A stretch of DNA of 52,797 nt from Acinetobacter lactucae (GTDB lineage: Bacteria; Pseudomonadota; Gammaproteobacteria; Pseudomonadales; Moraxellaceae). The translations under genes were made by a program, and so were the position numbers. Within the stretch, counting starts at the first letter, position 1; each line of letters begins with the position of its first letter. The stretch lies in NCBI RefSeq assembly GCF_013344765.1, contig NZ_JABVBF010000005.1:1-52797 (forward strand), read 5' to 3'. Below, piece by piece: positions 46,235-52,797 of the stretch. A model generated the notes under the pieces. It had not been told where the DNA came from. It was given only the letters and a program-made list of their open reading frames with translations, and did not search any database.

Positions 46235-46261
46235 CCGCCCCTCAAGATTTTTGTGGGGCGG
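46235..46261 (+). other. GC-rich hairpin before rpsM
   Basis: CCGCCCC (46235-46241) pairs with GGGGCGG (46255-46261) around 13 bases. It stands out in AT-rich DNA and lies 35 bases before the rpsM start. In E. coli a leader pseudoknot at this position binds S4. I can see the hairpin, not the pseudoknot. Confidence 0.5.
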
Positions 46262-46295
46262 TTGATTATCTCTACTGCCTTTTTGGAGAAAGTGA

Positions 46296-46652
46296 ATGGC
46301 TCGTATTGCCGGTGTAAACATTCCGGATAACAAGCATGCTGTTATCTCCCTCACTTATATCTTTGGTATCGGTCGCCACACTGCTAAGAATATCTTAGCT
46401 GCAGTTGGTATTACTGAAACTACTAAGATCCGTGAGTTGGACGATGCTCAGCTTGATGCGATTCGTGCAGAAGTTGCTAAGGTTCCTACCGAAGGTGACT
46501 TACGTCGCGAAATTTCCATGAACATTAAACGTTTAATGGATTTGGGTTGCTATCGCGGCCTTCGCCATCGTCGCAGCTTGCCTGTCCGTGGTCAACGCAC
46601 CAAAACTAACGCACGTACCCGTAAAGGTCCGCGCAAACCGATTAAAAAGTAA
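46296..46652 (+). CDS. rpsM: 30S ribosomal protein S13
   Basis: S13, 118 residues, in the 30S head contacting the tRNA and the L5 bridge. [14 protein letters not shown] and [26 protein letters not shown] are diagnostic. First gene of the alpha set, with GGAG nine bases upstream. Confidence 0.98.
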
Positions 46653-46671
46653 GATTTCTGGAAGCTAAAAG

Positions 46672-47058
46672 ATGGCTAAAGATACTCGCACACGCAAGAA
46701 GGTCACCCGTACCGTCTCTGAAGGTGTTGCACACATTCACGCGTCTTTTAATAACACCATTGTTACGATTACTGATCGTCAAGGTAATGCATTGGCTTGG
46801 GCCACCTCAGGTGGACAAGGCTTCCGTGGTTCACGTAAATCAACTCCGTTTGCTGCTCAGGTAGCTGCTGAAGTTGCTGGTAAAGCAGCTTTGGATTACG
46901 GTTTGAAAAATCTGGATGTCCTTGTAAAAGGTCCTGGTCCAGGTCGTGAGTCTGCGGTTCGTGCATTAGGCGCAGTGGGTTATAAGATTAACAGCATTAC
47001 CGATGTGACTCCAATTCCTCACAACGGTTGCCGTCCACCTAAAAAACGTCGCGTGTAA
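46672..47058 (+). CDS. rpsK: 30S ribosomal protein S11
   Basis: S11, 128 residues, on the 30S platform. [22 protein letters not shown] and [15 protein letters not shown] are typical; the asparagine in PHNGCRPPK is often converted to isoaspartate. Confidence 0.98.
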
Positions 47059-47070
47059 GGAGAAACATTC

Positions 47071-47697
47071 ATGGCTCGTTATATTGGTCCAAAATGCAAA
47101 CTCTCTCGCCGCGAAGGGACAGACCTGCAACTTAAATCTGGCGTTAAACCTTTTGACGTCAAAACTAAAAAAGCTAACAAAGCACCTGGTCAACATGGTC
47201 AGGCACGCGGTGGTAAGCAATCTGAGTATTCACTACAATTACGTGAAAAACAAAAAGTCCGTCGTATTTACGGTGTGTTAGAACGTCAATTTAGTAACTA
47301 CTATAAAGAAGCAGCTCGTGTTAAAGGCGCAACAGGTGAGAACTTGTTGAAATTGCTTGAAAGCCGTCTTGATAACGTTGTTTATCGCATGGGTTTTGGT
47401 TCTACACGTGCAGAAGCTCGTCAGTTAGTAAGTCACCGTAGCATTACTTTGAATGGTCGTCGTGTAAACATCGCATCTATTCAAGTTAAAGCTGGTGATG
47501 TAATTGCGGTTCACGAAGGTGCTAAACAACAATTGCGTATTAAAAACGCGATTGAGTTAGCTGCACAACGTGGTATTCCAGCTTGGATCGAAGTTGATCA
47601 TTCTAAGCTTGAAGGTACGTTTAAAGCTGCACCAGATCGTTCTGATTTACCTGCTGAAATCAACGAAAGCTTGATTGTAGAATTGTATTCTAAATAA
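47071..47697 (+). CDS. rpsD: 30S ribosomal protein S4
   Basis: S4, 208 residues, assembly initiator and, in E. coli, translational repressor of the alpha operon. [19 protein letters not shown], and an S4-type RNA-binding domain around [18 protein letters not shown], are present. The N-terminal region has one Cys (KCKLSRR), so it is the zinc-free type. Confidence 0.98.
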
Positions 47698-47714
47698 TCC
47701 TTGAGGTAGCAATA

Positions 47715-48722
47715 ATGACGCGTACTGCAAACGAGTTTCTAACTCCGCAAGCGATCAAGGTCGAAGCGGTAAGCGGGACCTCGGCAAAAGTGATTCTAGA
47801 ACCTTTAGAGCGTGGTTTTGGCCACACTCTAGGTAATGCTTTACGTCGCATTCTATTGTCTTCTTTACCTGGCGCTGCTGTGGTTGAAGTAGAAATAGAA
47901 GGTGTCGAGCACGAGTACAGTACTTTAGAAGGCTTGCAGCAGGACATCGTCGAGCTCTTGCTGAACCTAAAAGGATTGTCTATTAAGCTGTTCGATCAAA
48001 ATGAAGCATATTTAACATTAGAAAAACAAGGTCCTGGCGATATTACTGCTGCTGACCTTCGTTTACCTCATAATGTTGAAGTGGTTAATCCAGAACATTT
48101 AATCGGTACTTTAAGTGCTTCAGGCTCATTAAAAATGCGCTTGAAAGTTGCTCAAGGTCGTGGTTATGAAACATCTGATTCTCGTTTCCCTGAAGGTGAA
48201 ACACGTCCTGTTGGTCGTTTGCAATTAGATGCTTCTTATAGCCCGATTAAACGTGTTTCTTACACCGTTGAAAATGCGCGTGTAGAACAACGTACCGATT
48301 TAGATAAACTGGTAATCGACCTTGAAACAAATGGAACGGTTGATCCTGAAGAAGCAATCCGTAAAGCGGCAACAATCTTGCAACAACAAATTGCAATTTT
48401 TGTTGATCTTCAGAAAGACCAAACTCCAGTTGCTCAAGAGCCTCGTGAAGAAGTTGACCCAATCTTGCTTCGCCCAGTAGATGATCTAGAGCTTACTGTT
48501 CGTTCTGCTAACTGTTTGAAAGCAGAAAATATTTACTACATTGGTGATCTTGTTCAACGTACTGAAGTTGAGTTGTTAAAAACTCCTAACCTTGGTAAAA
48601 AATCGTTAACAGAGATCAAAGATGTTTTGGCATCGAAAGGTTTACAACTCGGTATGCGTCTTGAAAACTGGCCACCAGCTAGTCTTCGTATGGACGACCG
48701 TTTTGCCTATCGTAGCCGTTAA
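47715..48722 (+). CDS. rpoA: RNA polymerase subunit alpha
   Basis: Alpha subunit of RNA polymerase, 335 residues. The assembly domain includes [23 protein letters not shown]; the C-terminal domain contains [14 protein letters not shown], whose R263 corresponds to the DNA-binding R265 of E. coli. The linker lies near residues 235-250. Placed between rpsD and rplQ, as in most bacteria. Confidence 0.98.
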   Translation: MTRTANEFLTPQAIKVEAVSGTSAKVILEPLERGFGHTLGNALRRILLSSLPGAAVVEVEIEGVEHEYSTLEGLQQDIVELLLNLKGLSIKLFDQNEAYLTLEKQGPGDITAADLRLPHNVEVVNPEHLIGTLSASGSLKMRLKVAQGRGYETSDSRFPEGETRPVGRLQLDASYSPIKRVSYTVENARVEQRTDLDKLVIDLETNGTVDPEEAIRKAATILQQQIAIFVDLQKDQTPVAQEPREEVDPILLRPVDDLELTVRSANCLKAENIYYIGDLVQRTEVELLKTPNLGKKSLTEIKDVLASKGLQLGMRLENWPPASLRMDDRFAYRSR

Positions 48723-48740
48723 TTAAGTAGGACTATCACC

Positions 48741-49118
48741 ATGCGTCATCGTAATAGTGGTGTGAAATTAGGCCGTACAAGCAGCCATCGTAAAGCGATG
48801 TTCCAAAACTTGGCTAATTCTTTATTTGAACACGAGTTGATCAAAACAACTGTTCCTAAAGCTAAAGAATTACGTCGTGTTGCTGAGCCTTTAATCACTC
48901 TAGCAAAAAACGATACTGTAGCAAATCGTCGTTTAGCATTTGCTCGTACTCGTAATGCTGCAACTGTTGGTAAATTATTTACCGTACTCGGCCCTCGTTA
49001 CAAAGAACGTAACGGCGGTTATCTACGTGTTCTTAAAGCGGGCTTCCGTGCTGGTGATGCAGCACCGATGGCTTACGTTGAGCTAGTAGATCGTGAAGTT
49101 AACACTTCAGCTGAATAA
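48741..49118 (+). CDS. rplQ: 50S ribosomal protein L17
   Basis: L17, 125 residues, at the tunnel exit. [28 protein letters not shown] and [10 protein letters not shown] are diagnostic. Last gene of the ribosomal cluster. Confidence 0.98.
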   Translation: MRHRNSGVKLGRTSSHRKAMFQNLANSLFEHELIKTTVPKAKELRRVAEPLITLAKNDTVANRRLAFARTRNAATVGKLFTVLGPRYKERNGGYLRVLKAGFRAGDAAPMAYVELVDREVNTSAE

Positions 49119-49133
49119 TTGATTTTATTCAAG

Positions 49134-49163
49134 AAAGACCGGTTTTATACCGGTCTTTTTTAT
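49134..49163 (+). terminator. terminator of the ribosomal cluster
   Basis: Ten-base stem AAAGACCGGT / ACCGGTCTTT with a five-base loop and a T run, right after rplQ. Confidence 0.93.
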
Positions 49164-49230
49164 TTGTAGTCGCCAAATAAATTATAAAAATGTCCTGAAG
49201 TGACATAAAAAAGTAGATAAACGGTCAAAC

Positions 49231-49250
49231 TTGACATTGTGTATTGTCAA
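49231..49250 (+). promoter_or_regulatory. inverted repeat upstream of the almA-like gene
   Basis: TTGACA and TGTCAA arms, eight bases apart, form an inverted repeat about 50 bases before the ATG. It has the size of a dimer-binding operator. TTTAAT (49259-49264) follows and may be a -10 box. Regulator unknown. Confidence 0.5.
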
Positions 49251-49299
49251 AATTGTGCTTTAATAAACTTATATTCTCAACAATGGGTATAAAAATAAA

Positions 49300-50790
49300 A
49301 TGGAAAAGCAAGTTGATATTTTAATCATTGGCGCAGGTATTTCAGGAATAGGAATTGCTGCTCATTTGTCAAAAAACTCTCCACAACGCCAATTTGAAAT
49401 TTTAGAGCGTCGTGAGTCTTTTGGTGGAACATGGGATCTTTTCCGTTATCCAGGTATTCGCTCAGACTCAGATATGTCTACCTTTGGTTTTAATTTTAAA
49501 CCATGGTGTAAGGCGAATGTATTAGCTGATGGTGCTTCTATTAAAGGGTATTTAGGCGAAGTAATTGATGAATATAAATTAAAAGAAAAAATTCATTTTG
49601 GTCACCGTGTACTTTCTGCTAATTATGATTCAGCCTCAAAAAAATGGCAGGTTGTAGTCGAAGATAGCAATAAAAAACAGCAGACTTGGATTGCCAACTT
49701 TGTTGTAGGGTGTACAGGTTACTACAACTATGATCAGGGCTATGCACCTTCTTTCCCAAATCAAGAAGCATTTAAAGGGCAGCTCATTCACCCTCAGCAT
49801 TGGCCTGAAAACTTAGATTACGCGGGCAAAAAGGTGGTTATTATTGGTAGTGGTGCAACAGCGATTACTTTAGTACCAGCAATGGCTAAAGGTGGGGCAG
49901 GTCATGTGACGATGTTGCAACGTTCACCAACGTATATTGCTAGCGTTCCTTCTATCGATTTCATCTATGAAAAAACGCGTAAATTTATGTCTGAAGAAGC
50001 AGCTTATAAATTTACCCGTGCTCGCAACATCGGTATGCAACGCGCTATTTATGCGTTATCTCAAAAACATCCTAAAACGGTACGTCGTTTGCTTTTAAAA
50101 GCAATTGAGGTACAACTTAAAGGTAAGGTTGATATGAAGCACTTTACGCCTTCCTACAATCCCTGGGATCAGCGTTTATGCGTAGTGCCAGATGGTGACT
50201 TGTTTAAGATTTTACGCGAAGGCAAAGCGAGTGTAGAAACTGATCAGATTGAGAAATTTACCGAAAAAGGTGTTTTACTTAAATCTGGCAAACATCTGGA
50301 TGCTGACATCATTGTTTCTGCAACAGGACTACAAGTTCAGATTATGGGCGGAGTTCAAGCGACTCTTGATGGGAAACCAATTAATTCATCTGAGCATATG
50401 CTTTATAACGGCATAATGCTCAGTGATGTACCAAATATGGCGATGATAATTGGCTATGTGAATGCCTCATGGACACTCAAAGTCGATATCGCTGCCGAAT
50501 ATATTTGTCGCTTATTAAACTATATGGACAAAAATAGTTATGATGAAGTGATTCCATCGGGCGATAAGACGGTAATGGAAGAAGATACCGTAATGGGTAA
50601 ACTGTCTTCAGGTTATATTAACCGTGCAGCACATGAACTACCTAAACAAGGTAAGCGTGCTCCATGGCAGGTCACTAATAACTATCTAGAAGATAGAAAG
50701 TCTCTAAAAAATGCAAAGTTTGAAGATGGTATTCTTCATTTTCATAAGCGTGCTGAAGCAAATGAGCGTAAACCAAAATTAGTATCTTAA
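49300..50790 (+). CDS. almA: AlmA-type flavin monooxygenase (long-chain alkane hydroxylase family)
   Basis: A 496-residue flavoprotein. FAD loop GAGISG (11-16), the NADPH loop GSGATA (183-188), and between them FKGQLIHPQHWP (158-169), which matches the Baeyer-Villiger fingerprint FXGXXXHXXXWP exactly. AlmA of Acinetobacter sp. DSM 17874 has about the same length and the same N-terminal pattern (GGTWDLFRYPGIRSDSDM) and works on very long alkanes. The sequence supports that assignment, but not the substrate. It faces an acyl-CoA dehydrogenase across a shared terminator. Confidence 0.8.
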   Translation: MEKQVDILIIGAGISGIGIAAHLSKNSPQRQFEILERRESFGGTWDLFRYPGIRSDSDMSTFGFNFKPWCKANVLADGASIKGYLGEVIDEYKLKEKIHFGHRVLSANYDSASKKWQVVVEDSNKKQQTWIANFVVGCTGYYNYDQGYAPSFPNQEAFKGQLIHPQHWPENLDYAGKKVVIIGSGATAITLVPAMAKGGAGHVTMLQRSPTYIASVPSIDFIYEKTRKFMSEEAAYKFTRARNIGMQRAIYALSQKHPKTVRRLLLKAIEVQLKGKVDMKHFTPSYNPWDQRLCVVPDGDLFKILREGKASVETDQIEKFTEKGVLLKSGKHLDADIIVSATGLQVQIMGGVQATLDGKPINSSEHMLYNGIMLSDVPNMAMIIGYVNASWTLKVDIAAEYICRLLNYMDKNSYDEVIPSGDKTVMEEDTVMGKLSSGYINRAAHELPKQGKRAPWQVTNNYLEDRKSLKNAKFEDGILHFHKRAEANERKPKLVS

Positions 50791-50799
50791 GTCGTATTA

Positions 50800-50834
50800 C
50801 ATAAGAAAAGGGGCGTAATGCCCCTTTTCTTATG
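50800..50834. terminator. bidirectional terminator, almA / acyl-CoA dehydrogenase
   Basis: Perfect 15-base stem CATAAGAAAAGGGGC with its complement, five-base loop, between converging genes. Confidence 0.85.
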
Positions 50835-50840
50835 AAGTTA

Positions 50841-52013
50841 TTAAAGTGTTCTTGAAATTAACTCTTTCATGATCTCATTTGTACCTGCATAAATTCGATT
50901 TGCTCGATGATCAATGTATGCACGTGCAATTGGATATTCAAGCATATAGCCATACCCCCCATGTAACTGAAGACATTCATCTACAATTTTCGAGAACATA
51001 TCAGAAATTTTATATTTAGCAGCAGCTGCAGCTTCGACACTCAATTTTTCTTCAAGTTGTAATTCCATACAACGATCTAAATAAGTACGACAGAAATCTA
51101 TCTCTGTTCTGAGTTCAGCAAGTTTGAAGCGCGTATTTTGAAATGCGCCAATAGGTTTACCAAATGCCTTACGATCTTTTGTATATTGAACGGTATGTGC
51201 AAATGCTGCTTCAGCACCCGCCTGACATATAATCGCCACTAACATTCGTTCCCATGCTAATTCTTTCATGAGCATGATAAAGCCCATACCTTCCATGCCT
51301 AAAAGATTCTCTTTAGGAACACGAACGTTATCAAAGAATAATTCGCAGGTATCTTGGCCTTTCATTCCAATTTTGTTGAGAGGTTTACCTTTACTAAAAC
51401 CAGCACGGTCTGCTTCCACAATAATTAATGATAAGTTGGCTGAACCTTTATCACTATTACCAGTCTTACAAACGACTACGGCCATGTCGCATAAATAGCC
51501 ATTTGTAATAAAAATTTTAGAACCATTAATGACATATTCGTCACCATTAAGAACCGCTGTGGTTCTTACCGCTTGTAAATCTGAACCAGTGCCCGGTTCT
51601 GTCATGGCAATAGCAGTGACAACTTCTCCGGTTGCCATTTTCGGTAACCATTTTTGTTTTTGCTCTTCATTACCAAAATTGTTAACGTAATTAGCAACAA
51701 TATCGGAATGCAAAGAAAACCCGGTACTTGAGTCCATCGCATACGCTTGTTCTTCAATAAGAATCATGCTGTATAGGCGATCTACCCCAGAACCACCATA
51801 TTGCTCTGGCATTGTGGTGCAAAGAAGACCTAATTCTCCAGCCTTATTCCAAAGATCTCGATCAACATGTTGCTGTTTTTCATATTTTTCAATATTGGGA
51901 ACAACTTCCTTTTCATAGAATTTACGTACTGTCTCGCGGAAAGCTTCATGCTCTTCGTTAAATAGTCGTCTCGGTAACATATTTGGAATAGGACGGATGG
52001 CACCAGATTGCAT
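50841..52013 (-). CDS. acyl-CoA dehydrogenase, long-chain/isovaleryl-like active site
   Basis: A 390-residue ACAD with full fold: MTEPGTGSDL, GSKIFITNG, and LQLHGGYGYMLEYP. The active-site base is unusual in position. The C-terminal segment reads IYAGTNEIM, with alanine where medium-chain and short-chain enzymes have the glutamate. Instead E255 in ELAWERML is in the place of E254/E255 of isovaleryl-CoA and long-chain enzymes. So branched or long substrates are more likely than short straight ones, but a test is needed. Single gene, converging with almA. Confidence 0.9.
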   Translation of the reverse strand: MQSGAIRPIPNMLPRRLFNEEHEAFRETVRKFYEKEVVPNIEKYEKQQHVDRDLWNKAGELGLLCTTMPEQYGGSGVDRLYSMILIEEQAYAMDSSTGFSLHSDIVANYVNNFGNEEQKQKWLPKMATGEVVTAIAMTEPGTGSDLQAVRTTAVLNGDEYVINGSKIFITNGYLCDMAVVVCKTGNSDKGSANLSLIIVEADRAGFSKGKPLNKIGMKGQDTCELFFDNVRVPKENLLGMEGMGFIMLMKELAWERMLVAIICQAGAEAAFAHTVQYTKDRKAFGKPIGAFQNTRFKLAELRTEIDFCRTYLDRCMELQLEEKLSVEAAAAAKYKISDMFSKIVDECLQLHGGYGYMLEYPIARAYIDHRANRIYAGTNEIMKELISRTL

Positions 52014-52201
52014 TTGTATTTCTTCCTTGGTTCAGGTGTGATGTTATGCCCTAAACATACGTAAGCATTTCCTCCCGAACAATGTGATGAATGCTCAATT
52101 ATGAGTACAAGATGATAAATTTGGTCAATTTGATATTTTTAGCGATCTTTAGGATGTGATCAGGTAAACTAGGCGCACTATCAACGCAGATGGGGACGTA
52201 A

Positions 52202-52459
52202 ATGTCTGACGAAATGACCTTGGAAGAACGTAAAGTAATTTATCGAGCACGCCGCGGCTTAAAAGAAATTGACGTCTATTTTGACCCGTATGTAAAAAAC
52301 TATTATTTAAAAGCTGATCCAGCAGAAAAAGCATTATTTGCAGAGTTGGTTGATCAAGAAGATCCAGATTTATTAGATTGGTTCATGGAAGTTTCTGAGC
52401 CTCCACGTACTGAGTTACGTGAATTTATTTATAAACTAAAACAGTATGTACATGGCTAA
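52202..52459 (+). CDS. sdhE: succinate dehydrogenase flavinylation factor SdhE
   Basis: Small protein of 85 residues (also YgfY/CptB) that helps attach FAD covalently to SdhA. The family signature RRGLKEIDVYFDPY at residues 17-30 has the conserved RGxxE. The next frame resembles YgfX, the same pair as in E. coli. Confidence 0.9.
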   Translation: MSDEMTLEERKVIYRARRGLKEIDVYFDPYVKNYYLKADPAEKALFAELVDQEDPDLLDWFMEVSEPPRTELREFIYKLKQYVHG

Positions 52460-52465
52460 ACTGTT

Positions 52466-52797
52466 TTGATAACAGAATTAATTTTTGAGCTGAAATATAG
52501 CCGTATCTCGGTAATATTTCAGCTTTTTGTTGGCTTGGGTTTAGCTATCCTGCTTTATCAATTATTAACACCTATTTGGTGGCTATGTGCTGTCATTCTT
52601 ATATTTATTGGTTTTATTTTCTTTTTAAAGCAAGCACAAATATCTCAAATTGAATATTTAGATCAAAAATTATGGTCGGTTGCATATTACTCGGAAAAAG
52701 CGGTTCATCGTGTTGAAATTAGAAAAATAATTGATTATCAGTTGTTTATGGTAATTTATTTTGAAGGGACATCTGCGAAAGTAGCTATTGTTTGGTT
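52466..52797 (+). CDS. YgfX-like membrane protein, cut by the window end
   Basis: An open frame begins with TTG at 52466 and runs to the window end (110 codons visible, no stop). It has two close hydrophobic segments (VIFQLFVGLGLAILLYQLL and WWLCAVILIFIGFIFFL), then a soluble part with VEIRKIIDYQLFMVIYF. Size, topology and position right after sdhE match YgfX (CptA), described in E. coli as the partner of YgfY. No good ribosome site precedes the TTG, so the start is uncertain. Confidence 0.6.
   Translation, partial: MITELIFELKYSRISVIFQLFVGLGLAILLYQLLTPIWWLCAVILIFIGFIFFLKQAQISQIEYLDQKLWSVAYYSEKAVHRVEIRKIIDYQLFMVIYFEGTSAKVAIVW

Overview
The window is a stretch of chromosome from an Acinetobacter species, most likely of the A. 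calcoaceticus-baumannii complex. The basis is AT-rich coding sequence, protein sequences that match my recollection of Acinetobacter Dxs, AlmA, L22 and the 607-residue acyl-CoA dehydrogenase, and a gene order typical of Moraxellaceae. I cannot fix the species without a database search. I saw no tRNA, rRNA, insertion sequence, prophage, CRISPR array or plasmid feature. Nearly everything looks like core genome.

Region 1 (1-12,650) carries metabolic genes, mostly as single transcription units with their own terminators. They are a large acyl-CoA dehydrogenase, an unrecognised 786-residue lipoprotein with an acidic middle, aroE (shikimate), hemF (haem), ribA (riboflavin), dxs (isoprenoids), a suhB-like phosphatase, and an RhlE-type DEAD-box RNA helicase. 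The helicase has a long structured 5' leader and a repetitive arginine-rich tail.

Region 2 (12,650-35,310) is envelope and housekeeping. It holds a small membrane protein, the mlaFEDCB phospholipid-transport operon, a CorA-like transporter, a LOG-family hydrolase with a Nudix enzyme, recG-comF, an SDR protein and a solute-binding-like exported protein. After these come plsB, tesB, a dicarboxylate/amino-acid symporter, a membrane-linked metal-dependent hydrolase, engB, nsrR, a shortened flavohaemoglobin, a HerA/DUF853 ATPase, metC and a class I glutamine amidotransferase.

Region 3 (35,360-49,165) is the complete S10-spc-alpha ribosomal protein cluster, rpsJ to rplQ, with secY and rpoA. It starts from a near-consensus promoter and ends in a strong terminator. 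Two short genes, rpmD and rpmJ, are annotated from the sequence. A long imperfect hairpin sits at the S10/spc junction and a GC-rich hairpin lies before rpsM.

Region 4 (49,165-end) has an AlmA-type flavin monooxygenase facing a second acyl-CoA dehydrogenase, which fits alkane and fatty-acid use. It then has sdhE (flavinylation of succinate dehydrogenase) and the start of a YgfX-like membrane protein cut by the window end.

The most interesting signal is the NO-response pair at 30,193-31,550. NsrR keeps its three cluster cysteines (C91, C96, C102). Directly upstream in the same direction lies a globin with the complete haem pocket of flavohaemoglobin Hmp, but its FAD motif is degenerate and the NAD domain is absent. 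Its promoter has a near-perfect NsrR palindrome lying over the -10 box. It looks like an NsrR-controlled NO-detoxifying globin that must take electrons from another protein.
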